A stretch of DNA of 64,000 nt from Apostichopus japonicus (GCF_037975245.1 NC_092577.1:33610398-33674397), one strand, 5' to 3'. Numbered from the stretch's first letter, positions 23,461-38,500 are shown. The notes: generated by a model from the sequence alone, not told the origin. Program-made: numbers and translations.

Positions 23461-25586
23461 CTCAGTTGACAATCAGCAGAACGACGAAGATTATAGTAAC
23501 ATACTTAGATTAGTAACATTTTTACCTAAATTATTCGGAATTATAAATGTAAAGCTCATTAAATGAAGTAGTAATGTGTCATGATTGTTTTTTTGTTTTC
23601 AAGTTAATGTCATGTAACAATACTGCCAATACATACTACGGTCGGGGTATTCTTGCAGCTTGAGTATAAACCAGCATGTTTTGACACGTGACATTTCTCG
23701 CATATATTAAACTCAACAATATAAGTTCCTATACGAACAAGGTGAGAAGTACAAGGTAATTTCAACTATTAATTGCGAGGGTTCACTTGGTAGATTTTGG
23801 TACAATGTTGCAATTCTAAAATAAAGTTCATTAAGAAAGTAGTCAGTCTGCTGGCATTGACTTACTTTAGCTCTCAGAAAATATACATTTCAGTTAGGTG
23901 ATTTGTGTATTCCTAGATTACTTAATATAACACTTAATCAAGGTACGTAGTGCGCAGGCTGCACGCATTATATGAAAATCTGAGATATATGACGTAGTAC
24001 TCTTGCCTTTCCTGGTAAAGTTTTTTAAGCATTATCGCTCGAATGTAGGATGTTTCCAATTTTAAGTAGTTGGTGGTAATATGTTTATGGTCATTTTGGT
24101 CAAGAAATAAGTTCTGTTAACCAATAATAGCCATAGCAAAGAGGAGGGTCTCGTCTATATTTTGGGTACTTTTTCGGCCTCTCAAATCCCTCCATAACTA
24201 GAATTATTCAAAGAAAAAATATACAGCTTGTGAGATATTTATGTCTACATGCCTTTCTCAATTATATCACTTAAACAGTAGACACCACGTACATGCAACC
24301 ATGCATGCATCCGATAAACAGACATACCAGAGGCACAAGACACAGAGTTGTCAGGCTCATACACAGGAATGTAAACTATTGAGTATTTTATTCAAATCGC
24401 AGTCACTTATAACCAAAACCCTATGAACGGGAATTCTTAATAAAGTAACAGAAGAAGTCCTCTAGCAATTTCTGTCTTTAAGAGAACAGACCCTTTGATA
24501 ATTGAATAAGCACTTAATTACTGTCAGTGCCATTACAATGGAAACAATGGTAACAATGAATGGAGTCAAAGCATGATTATTAAAATGTGAAAATTTATTA
24601 GAATAGCTGAAAGCTGTCCGCTAAATAGTACAAGCTGCTTGTTTGATAAGTTGCCCGTTTGACCGCTGTTGTGTTACATTGTTGGTATGCTATAGTGTCC
24701 CTTTCACTATTGTCTGCTGTTAGTGACTGCTGTTGTTGTGTGCTGGTAATGGCTGCTATCTTCTGACAGGCGTGTAATTGCTTGCTGTTCTGTGAATGAG
24801 ATGTGAACTAGCTAGCTATGTGTGTAATATAGTACTACATTGAAGTCGTCTCGCATATGAAACAACGAGCGCATTTAACTTGGCGTGGAATCGTGGTTGT
24901 TCACGAGGTAATGTTAAGGGGAAATGCATGTATTTCGTAAACGTTGTGCGCTCACTTGCTTAATAATGCTTAACTGAGCCGACCAACCGTTGGTAAATTT
25001 ATGACAACATGAGTGTCTCCTCCCAGGTGGACACCACTGATTGAAGTTCAGCCTAACGTTAGGCTATCATAATTAAGCATAGCATCAATAGTAACTCAAC
25101 GAGTCACTGAAGTAAAGTGTAGGCCTTCTAGAGCCTGTGCTAGCCTATGTAGTCTACAGACGAGACAAACGTAAGGCCGATGTCATAGGCCATTGTTATA
25201 CGAGTACAGTACTGAGAGTACAGTAGCCCTAGCTACGAAACGACTTGTGAGGACCGTCACAATAAAAAGGCCTACTTTATGTTGTAAAGGGCCTTGTACA
25301 ATTTGTAGTTGTACAACAAGTTAAGTAGTTAGGGACCTAGGCTAAAGTTATAGTACTTCTAAGCCCTATGCGAACACTAACGTTAAGTTTTTCCCAGTGT
25401 TGTACAGGTTGGCATAATCCATGGTTTCAGCTGATCCCTCAGTTAATAGAAGTTTTGTTATAGAATTGGCATAAATAGAATTGTTTATTCTTCCATCCTC
25501 TCAGTGTTAATAATGTATATAAATCTTTACTTAGCAAGGATCATTATTTAAACAATTTTTAATACCTTATTCCTGTGTGTTTGCAG
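23461..25586. other. Intergenic region; probable 5' region of PHF20-like gene
   Basis: AT-rich, with no coding stretch that I can support. It must contain the promoter and the non-coding first exon(s) of the downstream gene, because the first coding exon is preceded by a splice acceptor (TTTGCAG, ending 25586). I could not pinpoint a TATA box, initiator or the upstream donor. The mildly CpG-containing part at about 24840-25260 is the most promoter-like stretch. Confidence 0.4.
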
Positions 25587-26582
25587 GAATAACTGGTTTG
25601 GCAGGCAAAGGATGGAGGAGACATTATCCAAGAGAGAAAAAGAGGAAGGATTTGCCGCTCTTTTCAATGAATTTGTGGGGAAAGCGCACGGCTCAACTGG
25701 GAGCAGTCCAGCAAATACTCAGAGACTGGCTGTATCCAATACCGAAGACATTTTAAAGGAAGGAAAACCAACTAAAACAGAGAAGCAAAGTAATGAAGGG
25801 GAAGGGGTTGCCATGGAAACTGACCCACCACCATCATCGTCATCCTCATCAGTTGGAGGAGACACTTCCGTTTCATCGGGAGGACCTTCCGTGCCATCAA
25901 CATCCAAAAAGATTCAGTCGGTGGTGAGCGGCAAAGAAGCAAAAGTTGCCAGCGTTTCCGGAGATTCCCTGGAGGACAATGCTAAACAACTTCCGGCAGA
26001 AAAGAGAGATGGTCAGGCCGATGTTACGGGGAAAGCATCGGATGGAAGATCACACGCAGAGCAGAGGGATCGTCAAAGTGAATCTGTACAGCAACCGATC
26101 AGCCTGCAATCTTCATCTCCAGTCCCCTCTAGTAGGTGTTCATCCTCATCGTATCAAACAAGTCCTTGTTCTTCTTTCTCTTCCTCGGCCAGCGTCACAC
26201 CATCTTCTTCTCCGCTCACGCAACCCAAGTCGTCTGTGATATCGGCCGCCTCGTCGAGACTCGCCAAATCGGCCCTGAGGATCCCTCCGAAACGTGAGAA
26301 GCCCGTCTTGAGGGACAGAGCCGGACGGAAACGTAACAACAGCCTCGACAGTGAGTTTGTGACCGACTTTGGATTTAAAAGGGAGAGGTCAAAGTCTGCG
26401 GGTCAATCGTCCAAATTCAAGCCGGAAAAAGAAGGACCCAGGTACAGAAACCAGAAACCCAAATTCCCTTTTGCGAAGCCATCGACAGACAGGAAGAAAC
26501 CTAGGGCCAAGGTCTACCGGTCAGGGATAGAATTTGTGCCTGGCTTCAAGCTGGAGGCTATGGATTTCTGTCAGAATAAATG
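25587..26582 (+). CDS. PHF20-like exon with start codon and N-terminal extension
   Basis: An acceptor ends at 25586. ATG is at 25612 in context AAAGGATGG, and the exon ends in phase 2 (AATAAATG|GTAAGT). It codes residues 1-324. The first 240 or so are low-complexity: Ser runs, SSSSVGG, and basic patches such as DRAGRKRNNSLDSEF and KFKPEKEG. The last 20 or so (SGIEFVPGFKLEAMD...W) are the first strands of Tudor 1. Vertebrate PHF20 begins almost directly with this Tudor domain, so the extension is lineage-specific. No THAP zinc finger, as known in fly MBD-R2, is visible in it. Confidence 0.85.
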
Positions 26583-29500
26583 GTAAGTTAAAACTCACTT
26601 TAATAACAAAAGATCATCTAGATGTTGAGATAACAGGGTCATAAGAGCTGAATACTTTGCGTGCAGGAAATAACCAATAATTAGAGAGATTTCAATCATC
26701 TGACATATTTGTCATTGAAACGTGAGAAAATTTGACAATTCATGAAAATTCAACAATATGATAAATGGGATAATTAATGTTATCAATTAAGTGACTGTTG
26801 TGTGAGATGACGTTGTTGCATAGTATTGGTAAGGGATTACATCTTTAGAAAGGCTTCAAATTATAACCAAGGGCATGTTTACTGGATACTGACAGTAGTG
26901 CAAAACTCTATATATTCTTGCACTATATACCAGGCCTTCAAGAAATGTATTCTTGTGACATATTCTCGTTCACCTTGTTGAACTTAGTCAACGATGTGCT
27001 GTTATTTTTTTTAAGTATGTGGTGTATACTGCCGTCATGGTCTTGTCAGCTTGCCTTAAACATCATATTTCAGCAATTTTTTAATCCTTGCCGGAGGAAA
27101 AAGGAATCTATGCGATCGTGATGGCATCTGTGTGTGTGTGACACTTGCTATACATTAGTCAGATAGTTACAGTGTTTTGAAGTTTTAGCAAAATGTATGG
27201 CAAGGAGTCAAAAAGCGCTCTGGCTTTCTGGCTTGTAATGCAGTAAATTTTATTACGGAAACTAAACAAAATAGAATTGTTTCAAGTAGAGAAGATGCAA
27301 AACATATGTTGTGTATTTTTGTATATTTATGTGTATTGATGTAACAGCATGAAGCCTTTTCACTTCTTGCAAATTTCCTTCATACCATCCCTTGATACTT
27401 GACATAATTTCACCTGTAGGTATCTAGCAAAGGTTGTACAAGTGGACGAAGACGAACAGCAAGTCTTGATCCATTTTGACAAGTGGAACTCCCGCTACGA
27501 TGAATGGGTCAGTTGCGACAGCGAAAGGTTGCGACCGTTAATCCGGCAGTCCACTCGCAAAGAAATCCTCCAGCCGCACCCCACAGGAGTAAGTCAACTC
27601 AAAACAATGTTTTTAAAAATCAATTCTTAAATATACTTTTCTGTATTTTATGGAATATGGTCAGGACTATAAATTCTTTCAGATTTCTGTGATGCCATTT
27701 CTAAAAACTTGACCCAAACAAATTTTCACTGGGTTTTTGCGGATTATTAATCATGTGGGAATAATTTATTCGGTTTCGTATCGCAAACTGCTGCGCAAGA
27801 TTTACAAATTGTTACACGAATGCAAAGATGATGTATACAGCAGTTTTTGTAGATGTTTTCTGTAGGATCCAGTCTTTTATTTGAAGTGAAGTGTAAGAGC
27901 CTTCAATACTGCTTGTAAACACAAAATTTGAAGGTTTTTGGTTGCTAGGGTTACCTGTCTGTAGCTTAGGGTTACCTGTCTGTTGCTTATGGTTACCACT
28001 TACCTATCTGTTACTTAGGGTTACCAGTCTGTTGCTTAGGGTTATCTGTCTGTTACTAAGGGTTACCAGTCTGTTGCTTAGGGTTATCTGTCTGTTGCTT
28101 AGGGTTACCTGTCTGTTGCTTAGGGTTACCAGTCTGTTGCTTACAGTAGGGTTACCTGTATGTTGCTTATGGTTACCTGTCTGTAGCTTGGGTTTACCTC
28201 ATTAGTCTTTATCCTGTATTATATCTCAGCTTCCTCATTAGTAAATTGAAAAAACGAAGACACAGTATTTATAAGTAATTCACCTTGTTTGGGGTAGTAA
28301 GTTCAGGACAGTGTTATTCGATGCTTTTCTTCTGTTATTATCCGACTCCACAAAATGCCACTGCTTCCTTTTACAATCACAAAACATCAAGCCTTCCACA
28401 TTCTGTGCTACTGTACCTTCCAACACTATCACCGCTATCCTCTCACACAACCTCGGCTTCTCCCTTTCCTTGTCTCTCCTTAATACCTTCGCTCCTCACC
28501 TCACAAAAGCCACAGCCCAACTGCTGTAAACCTGTCTACCTTCCTCTCTTCTCCTCATCTCTAGCTCTATCCTTTAATCCTATTAGCATGTCTTTACATG
28601 TCTAAGTAATCCCAGCTTTTTAATCCCTTTAAGCTATCCCTAGGACATAAGCAGCTTTCTTCTCCTTACAGTACTTGCAGACTTCACAACATGCCCCCTC
28701 CTCCCCCGAAAGACTGTGTCAGTCTTCTTTCACTATAAAACTTAATCCCTAAGACCCCTATGTATCTAGAACAAATCCAACCACACCCTGTACCATCATT
28801 TACATACACTATTTACAAGACTGAGAGTTAATCCACTCAAAAACAACCTCTATTACAAGTACATTTGAAAATACAGACAAAATACACGATATACACGATA
28901 ATCACAATATACAAAGTTATACACAATACACTCAAATGGTGTATAGCATTGGAGTTAATCTGAAATAACTTACAATGTCTTTCATACTGGTAAATATAAT
29001 GACAAAGTGCCCTACACAGACTTGAAAGACAATACAATACCTATACAGTCTGCTGAGCCCATCAGCATTACCCCTCCTGTACTGCACATCAAAACTGAAC
29101 AGCTGTACCATCTCAACAGCCTATTGTTTGAGCACACCTCAAAAGTCCTTGATAGCTGTTTCTGAAATTCTGTTATGCTGGTTCCTTAATGATTGGAATT
29201 CTAATTGGATTGATTGATCTTTTGTTTCTGACAGGACTTCAAGTACGGAGAGGAGGTGCTGGCCCGTTGGTCAGACTGTCGGTATTACCCTGCCAAGGTA
29301 CTCAGCGTCAACAAGAACGGGACGTACAGAATGCTCTTCTACGACGGCATTGAGAAGAACGTCCTGGCCTCTAATACCAGAGTGATGCCCGACGAACTAA
29401 AAGCACAGGTAACTTGTTATTAAAATGTCTCCAACAGGGCGGAAATTTGAATATGTATACATGCGAAAATTGCATATTTAACGAGCAGGAAATATTTCAG

Positions 29501-32500
29501 TGTTTTAGGTTTTTACCTTAAGAGTCACAGCAGATGGTCGACAGTGGTCACAAGTAGTCCTTTGCATGCCATGGGGACACCAAGAGTGCTGAAAGTTGGA
29601 CCCATATTTTTGAAATGACCCAGATTTTATTGCCAAATGTTCAGACATCCCTTGCAAATCAATGCAAGTGGAAATAATTAAGCTTACAGAGTGATACAAG
29701 AATGACTGCTAGAAGCAGACCCATAATCTTTTATGAGAGGTGAATTTACGACACCTTCTCTCTCTCCTTTTTTTCCCCTCCACCCTGCAGAATTTCTTCA
29801 GCAATTTCAATTTACCGCCAACGCCACCAGGCAGGGGAAAGAGAAGATGGTTTGCCAAAGATACGACTACACAGGGAACACCTCAACCAGGTGAGATGTT
29901 CTAGCAATTTTGTTCTCTTTCAGAAAGGTCGGTTGTTGGCAGATCATGGTCATCATATAGAGAAAGTGGGATGAGGATCTCTCTCTATGCTCGAGTTAAG
30001 CCCAATACAGACAATTAAATGAACATGGAAAGGAAGCACCTACAATCTATTAGGAACATTCATTTTGGATGGATGGTATTTGTCTTAAAGGAATAGCTGA
30101 TGAAGAGACTAGTTTGATAAATGCCAGGGGTTCTCAGCCTTGCAAACCTTCCTCTTTGCCAAACATATTCATTTTCTTATTCTCTGTTACATCATGTCTT
30201 TGTCTAACAGTTCCCATTGAGATTCCACCAGAGTCACCGAGTCCTACCGGTTCCACCAAGAGACGACTCTCGGGTAGCATTTCACCCCTCACACCACCCG
30301 TGGTACCCCCTAAGAAGTTCAAGGTCGAAGAGAAAGTGAAGTCCCCCAGAGAAGTGAAACCAGCAGCCAAGCAAAAGGTATAATTCAGCAGGAAATTATG
30401 GCCATTTTTTTAATCTGCTAGTGAAAGAATAAGAAAAGCAGTAAGGTGCATAACAGGAAACAATTTTATCATACATCGCACCACAAAATGCTATGCAAAA
30501 TGGACAGATTACTATGTTGCATTATCATATCATAAGTAAGCCCTACATCCAAACTGCCCAAAAGTATGCTAAGAAAGACACCAAAACATTAATCCATATC
30601 ATGTATTGTACCACATACCCACCTCTCCCCTCCACCCTCCCCCCCCCCCCAACCGGCCTCCTCACAAGTAATGGCCCTGTGATTAACTATATGGATATTA
30701 AGTTTTAAAATGGTATTTATTATTAAAGGAATACATTTTATCAACATCCTGTTTGTTGTTTCAGGTTGAGACCCCTCCACCAGTAGTGGAAGCACCCACC
30801 AGCACTCCATTGCCTCAAGGTAAATGTTGAATCAGATTTGTGTGCATTTGTAGGTACCTCTAATAATGGGGTGGGCAACATGCGGCCGCCCGCCAGTGAT
30901 TTTTTTGCGGCCCGTGAGATGTCTCAAGAAAAAGAAAAAAAATCAATCTATTTTACATCACAAAAAACGAGCTAGCTGCTTAGAATTTATCGGCACTAAT
31001 GATGCTGTCAGGTAGGCCTATTATCCCCATTAATTATCAACTGTACTGTATTGACATTATGTTTTTGTGAATACAGATTAAGTACACATACCTATTGCTT
31101 GGAAAGTCCTCGGAATCAAAGGTTTGAAATCAACAGCAGGTCTTTGGTTAGGTGCGGCCCAGTCAATTTTTCACTCCTTATATCTGGCCTATTGATTCAA
31201 AATGGTTGGCCACCCCTGCTCTAATAGCACACTTGCTTAATTTCCTTACCATTTCAAATTTGTATTCCTAAGCTGTCACTTCAAATAAGTAGCATCACGT
31301 ATCAACGAGACCACCCATTTTCCATATTCCAAATTTAAAAGAAAAACAAATCAAAACGAGAACTAAACCATAAACTGGAGAGCTACAGGATATGAAGTTA
31401 AATTTTTTAAGGCATTTGGCTTCTCTCACACGCATATGTGGCTTCTAAGCTTCATAAAATAACTGCCTTCCTGACCTCTATTATTGTTAAAAAACGGCTA
31501 CATTACAACTTCATTCACCATGGTTGTACTTCTGTGAGGAGTGGGTCCTATTCTAAGCCTGTCTATGTTTCCCTCAGTTCTGTTAATTGCTACTTCACAT
31601 CATTAAATAATCTCACGATTTTAATATTTAAATAGGATATACTGAATGTGTATTTTGGGGGGTATCCTCTTCCATTTTGATCATCAGATATTGGTCTCTT
31701 GCAAATGGTGGACTCAAAGCCAGTTCTTAAACCGGTCCTCACACCGGCCAAGATGGAAGAACTTATTTCAAGAAATATTAAAGAACCTTGTAAGTTGCCA
31801 TCATCCCCTCAGTGCATTTAGCCAATGGACATCCTGGCCATAGCCCCCCCCCCCCACACGCCTTCCTCCCCAGTGGCAAATGAAGCAAGATTCATCTGCT
31901 TAGTAAAAAATGAAAGTTAAACCCACTAAATAAATCCACTATTTTGCATATAAGCATTCTCAATGGAAAACAATTTCAAAGGGCGAGGTGTGGGTGGGGA
32001 GGGGAGGGGGGGCTCCCTTCTCTTTCCACACTGTAATTTTTGTACAAATCTTGAAATAGTTGGGATGTCACAGTGAATATATCACTTGATACATTTGAAT
32101 GATTTAGTATTCACATTTTTTATACCTGTTTTTTCTTAACTTTATATGTCATAAAATAGCAGAATAATGTTGCCTCAGTGTTTAAAAATAAATACACTAT
32201 ATTTTTTTGCATTTGTTTAGCAAATCTGGTAAATTTTGCATATGTCATGTAGCTACTGTATATGATAGCCAAAATATTATTCCTTCGAATATCAGAATTT
32301 GATTCTCCTTACTCTCTATTCCGGATAAAAAAAAGTCCTGCTTCCCATTTCTTGCAAATTGGTATGTATGTTTGTAGTATTTTACATCCTCCTGCAAGCA
32401 GGAACTTGCGAAGAAGCCTCATTGGCTTAACAAAGCCGTAAGCTGACCGAAGTCAGTCTCTTAGATTCATATTTAACATCCATGATTATGAATTGTCAAT

Positions 32501-35500
32501 TGTCAACAACTCTGTAACTGGATGACATACATTATTCTGGGAGTGACTCGAGCAGGGGACCATATGATTGGAAGGCACCGGCGTTAACCACTGAGCTAAC
32601 ACTCCTATACATACATAAGGAAATCATGTGATGTTTGTACTGACTAATATTATTACCTGACTGCATTTCTTTGCTGCACTTCTGTGCATTTCTTGGTTGA
32701 GTGTTATCATAACGACCCTTAGATATAGAGAGTGACATTTGAAATCTTATCTCTTCCATTCTCCATCTTCTGACAAGATGTCAACTATTTCTAACCAAAC
32801 CTATTACCGTCCATCTACGGATGTGAATCTTGACCTGTTTGAATCCCCGAAACCAGATATCTCTGAGACATCATCGTCTGGCATTTGTCTACTTCACAGA
32901 TATCGTAGCATCTTATTTAAACTCCAAATGTGTCGGGTGGGTGGGTGTTCCCCAAACATGACATTTTTTGTCTTTTCTGCTGCTTATTCTTTCCAATTCT
33001 TCGTTAAACTGATGAATTATTTGCCTTTCACTCAGTGTTGAACGACAAGGACCTGGGACTCTTGAGGGATAGGCCGAGAAAATGTAAGTTTTTTTTTTTC
33101 CCCTCTTATCTGAATATGATTGCGCGATATGTCTTTTTCGAGGGAGAACAAAAACTTTGACATGGAAACTAGAGTAGTAGGATACTGTTATCTGATGACA
33201 TTCACAATGTTTTAGATGCAACTTAAGAAATCACATTAAAGTTTCTTTATTTTGACATTATTATACGACTTAAAATCAGTTTTAAAACAGACCATCTTAT
33301 CGTAAAGACTTTGAGAATTTATTGGAATGTACTTTATATTTCTTTCGTCAGTCCTCGCACCGAAAGAGCTCGTGATCGATTTGGATCACAATAAGTACAA
33401 GTGTGATGTCAAAGGTTGTGACAAGTCATTTCGAAAGGAGTCCCTCCTGGAGTACCATACTAAGTACTACCACGCCACTAAGACCAGTACCTCCAGCGCC
33501 GCAAGTCGTGTCCTCAATCGAACTAAGAGGATGATTTCTGGATGTAAGTTGTTTCAACTGTTATTTCAATTTTTTTTAATTTTTTTTATTGCAACAATCA
33601 TTTGTTATGTTAATATTGAATCTTTGTGACAAGGAGTAGAGAAACAGTGATTGTTTGTAAAGTTGGCAAATACATATTATGTTTCAAAGTAATTTAATCA
33701 CACTGTAAACATTAAAAATGGAGTTTTGTCATTCTCCAGCACATTTTCTCAAGCGTTAAGTTTCATAGTTTTCATCATTAATCATTAAGTTTCATAGTTT
33801 TTCATCCAAACTCTTAAAACTCTGTTCGTAACATTCTATTTATTACAAAGCTGGGAAGCATCCTTCCAAAGTGAGCCCTCGTAAACGACTTTCAGCCCCA
33901 GCCGACTTGGTCAGCAATTTTCAGAATAGGATGGTAGAGAGAGGGGGGCAGAAGAAAAGGCTCAAGTCCCCCCCAGGAGTGGTCCAGAGGCGGCAGGGAC
34001 AATCATCACCACCCGGCGTGGTGAGGAAGAAAAGTCGCGTCCGGCACCAGAGCGAACCTATAAAAGCACAGAACGATCACGCGGGTAGAGAGATACCCGT
34101 TAAATCCTACACATCCGAAGACGGTTCAAAGGGTGTCGCGAGAGAACCTTTGCTTACGGTCGGCAGAGCTTCCAAAGAATCGTCAATGGTGAAAGCGGAT
34201 ACCAAGAGGTATAAAGTGGAGGAAACCGTGAAGTCAGAGGCGAAAGAGATGTACAGTCTGGAAGCGAAACACCGCACGAGCGGAGAGGCCACCAGGCCGC
34301 CATTTTCAAAACAGGCGGTGTCCGGGAGCGGTAGTTCACCGTCTGGGAAGGGCAAGGAGAGGGGTCATAGGTCGAAGGACTTGAAGAGCGTCCTGGCCGA
34401 AGTGAGGCTGGTAGAGGAAGGGATCAAGAAGGAAGAGGAGAGGCACAAACACAGAAGGAAACACAAGAAGAACAAAGACAAGAAGAGACGGAAGAAGAAG
34501 AAGAAGGAGAAGAAGAGGAGGATGAAGAACAAGAGCAAGATGGGAGGAGACGACTCGGATGAAGAGACGGAGACAGACGAAGACGAACATGTCAGATTAG
34601 ATGAGGAACAGGGAGGGACGTCTGAAGGTGAGCGAGGTTTCTTCAAGTCCGTGGTTGTGAGGGTGGGGAGTAGGGGTGGGGATGGGGGTGGGGGATGTTG
34701 TTATGCATCAGATCTAGCTTTAAAATGTTTTTACCATCTTGACGTGTTTGTTTCTCATACTTTCAGATTGCCATCCATTTTATGAGTATGTCAACGTATC
34801 ACTGGGTTGTCCAGATTCACTGAAATCCAGATTTATGTTTTCCCTGTCAGTATTTCATTTCACGTCTGTCCCTCTCATTCGATCAGATCAGTGTCAGTCT
34901 TTCTCATTCATCTTCATCCAAGTTTGTCTTATTCCGGATTCATGTCTGTATTTCTCATTTCATGTCTGTCCCTCTCATTCAACCAAATTTGTGTCTGTCA
35001 TTTTTCCTCCTTCCAGATTCACATTTGTCTGTTTCTTCCTCCCAGATTCACCTGCACGTGTGATGTTCAAACAGCCAAACACTGGAAGCATCTCGAGGAG
35101 GAAGAACATCTTCAGGTCGTCCTCTGTGGGTGTCGATGACGACGTCGTCAAGTGCGTCTGTAAGATCACGGCAGAGGAAGGGTTCATGATACAGGTGGGC
35201 TTTATTTTCACTGTTTTCTAATCTAAAGTGACCATCAAATTTTTCAGTTTGCTCTAAAAAAAAATCTAAAATAGAAGTGAAAATTGTGCATGAGGTGGTC
35301 ACTTCATTGAAATATCGTCTGTGTAGTAATAAACTGCTATTGTCTGTAAGTTTGTTAAATATGTACATAAATAAAATGGATTGTTTAAACCTGGAAATCT
35401 AAGGGTGGTATCTTGAACAAAAGCTCTTTTAAAATACGATCATCATCTGTTAGTGATGATAACATTTCAATACCATCCTTTTGTGAGATTTTGCTTTTTA

Positions 35501-38500
35501 ACCTTTGAAGGCTCACCAGTCAAAACGGCTGAATTACCGAGGCTAGCAAACAGACCAGCGAGTCTGCTCTTTATTAGCAATGTTGTAGCTGATGGAAAAA
35601 AAGAAAGAAATAAAACTTAAAATACCTATTCTGAAAAACGAAAGTTGAGTTGCACTTTTGGTGATTTTGTACCAATTATGTACTGCACAGTGTATCCACA
35701 TTTTGTCCTTCATATCTTTTTTTTTTCCTTTTGGTATCACCAGTGCATTTGTTTTCTTGTTTGTTTGTTTGTAATATGCTCATCTACTGTATGAGTTGTT
35801 AATTAAAAGTTTCATAATTCTGAATGTTAGAGAGGTCCCTCACCCTTCTTCCCTCTGATCTCTATCATTCGCAGTGTGAATTCTGTAACTGTTGGCAGCA
35901 TAGTACCTGTGTAGGGCTCAGTGCTACTACCATACCAAAGAAGTACATGTGTTACTATTGTCAGATTGCTCAAGGTAAGATTTTCCATATCTTGTTCGTT
36001 TTTTGCTTGGGAGATGAGTGGGGGGGGGGGGGGGAGATTTGTAAGGGACAGAAAATGGGTGGGATAAGGAGACTGTTGGGGCAGAAGGGGGGTATACATC
36101 GGGTACTTCCCACCTTAGGGGCGGTCATTCCTGGGGAGAAACTCTCAGGTTAAGTGATTCTTAAAGTGTATTTATGAACATGATTAAACCTAATGGATGA
36201 GGGGATATGGGGTAGGGGAAAGGCGGGTGATGTGGAGGGGGGAAGGGCAGTTGGTGGAGTTGTCCCTCTGTGCACTTACAATTATAAAGTGTGTATTTAT
36301 GAACTCAACAATCCAAAGTAAATTCTGCAGATAACTAAAAAATGGAAAATGAAAAGGGCCCTTACCAAAATAAAAGACGGGGGTTATTTCTCAGATACTT
36401 CTCACATACACTTATGATTGGTTGGTCCCTCTTTGACCTCAGGTGCCAAACCACACTTCTATGACTCTGAGGACTATGCCTGGCACGAGAAGGGTTACCT
36501 CCCAAGAATGCCAGAGTTTGGTAAAGGACCCAGGTCGGACGACAGGCAAGCCGCTTCGTTCCGACTCGCGACCAACGCCCTGATAGGTGACGTGCTCACG
36601 ATTGCAGAAGTCCTCCAAGGACTGCAACATAAGATTGCTATCCTACAGTGAGTCTGAGATGGTGTCAATTTCGGCACAGTCATTTCTACAGTTGACTTTA
36701 TCACTCGAAGGGTTAACTTTCTTTTACCACACTGCCATTGTACCCTGTGCTGACTGACAGTGCTAAGGAATTGTTAATCTTAAAATTGTCATTTTAATGG
36801 TTGGTTGGTTGCTGTGATCCATTCTGATATACTGCCATCCTTTCTCATTGTACCGACAATAATAATTCTAGGTTTGTTGTGTCTGAAAGTTTAATCTCAC
36901 TTTGACCTAAGAAAGTGATTTTGTGCAGAGATAGGGGTAAGTTTGAAGAAGAGCAGGGACTCGTCTCTCTTAATACAGAACACTATTCAGTCACATGGAA
37001 AGGGTTCCACCATTCTCTGAAAAGGGTCCAATTCCACCCCTGATGTCGAACAGATCATACTCCTGCCAGGACCTCACAGTTTGAACTTCAATAGACAAAG
37101 ACTTTTCTTTGCCATTGCCCCAAGGATTAAATTTAGAAACACTGTGCTATGGTTTCTTTGCTGTTATGATCCATCTTTTTTTAACAAAAATAGAAATGCG
37201 TTTTGTTTCAGAGACACAGAGAAAACTTAACTTAGACGTAGTTTCTATTTTCTTACTTCCAGAAATCCAGAACACCCAGAAGCCAAACTCTGGGCTCGTG
37301 ACTGGATATCCAGATTCCAGAAGAAGGCTGAACTGACCGCCCTGGTGAAGTCGTCCTCGGACAGCGGTCTGGGCGGTATTCTTGGGGGTATTCTGGCCAT
37401 GGGGAAACTTCAGTTCCCGGGAGTAACATTAAGTCCAAGTGAGAGTGTCTCTGCCGGTTCAACTGTAGCTCAGACAGGGGCAGGTGAATCATCAAGTATG
37501 GGAGATGTTATCGCTCAGAGTGGTAGCAGCTCGGTAGCACAGAGTAGCCAGAGCAGTAGCGCCGTGGTCGGTCCTCCTTCCGAAAGTCGTCCGATCAGTG
37601 AGAAATCTGAAGCCAAGGAACGTCAGGAGTCGAACACTGGGGATGCAACCCCAGATAGTGTAGCCGGGTGTAGCAGCTCAAACATAGCTACTCCTACTAT
37701 CTTAAAACCTGGAGTAGCAGAATCAAAGATCGCTGGTGATGAATTGCTATCATCACAAGCTACGACAAACAAAGATATGTCAGAGACAGTAAGTGGAAAA
37801 GATTCAATATCCACAGAGGTTAAGGAACCGTCCAAAATGCCTCAGAATTCCACAGATGGTGGAGATAGCAAGGTGGAAGGTGCCACCAAAGAAGTGGCAA
37901 CCCAGGGAGGTGATGGAAAGCAAGTCGATGAAAGCCAAAGCAGGACAGGTGGCAAAACATCCACAGCTGTGGCATCTTCTGAGATTACTAGAACACAAGG
38001 TGCCACAGTCGCCATAACAGAAGTGTCAGGGAATGATGATTCATCCAAAAGTGTGGCATCTAGAGCTTCCGATTTACAGACCGATGGTGTCAGTCTTCCC
38101 TCCTCCAGTGGAAGTAGCAGCCAGAAACTTGTGGCATCAAACACTAAATTTATCGTCTTGAAACCAATGAATCAAGGGAAATTGCCAGCAAAGCCGGATC
38201 AAGGATTATTGGCATCTGCCACCAGCCATTCACCGTTCACATCAAATGCAGCGTCTACTTCAAAGGATGTCTCATCCACCAGTGGGACGGGTCAGATTCT
38301 ATCGTCACCTGAACGGAGCCTGGCCAGTAACACGTCTACCACTCAGCAGAGCTCCGGTAGTCAAGAGACCGACGAACAAGGACCGAATCAAAAGACCAAA
38401 GTAGTTGACTCAACCCAAGAGTCATCATTCCCGTTAAAATCTGGACTCACAAACAAGGAAGGCCCAGAGGAAACTCAAATCCATCAAGCACCAAAATCTG

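Noticed and set aside
32570-32607. Functional tRNA gene on the minus strand
   Set aside because: A/B-box words are present but no complete cloverleaf could be drawn and a SINE body follows.
34336-34646. Hydrophobic minus-strand frames (Leu/Phe-rich)
   Set aside because: Complement of the Lys-rich coding tract of the PHF20-like exon.
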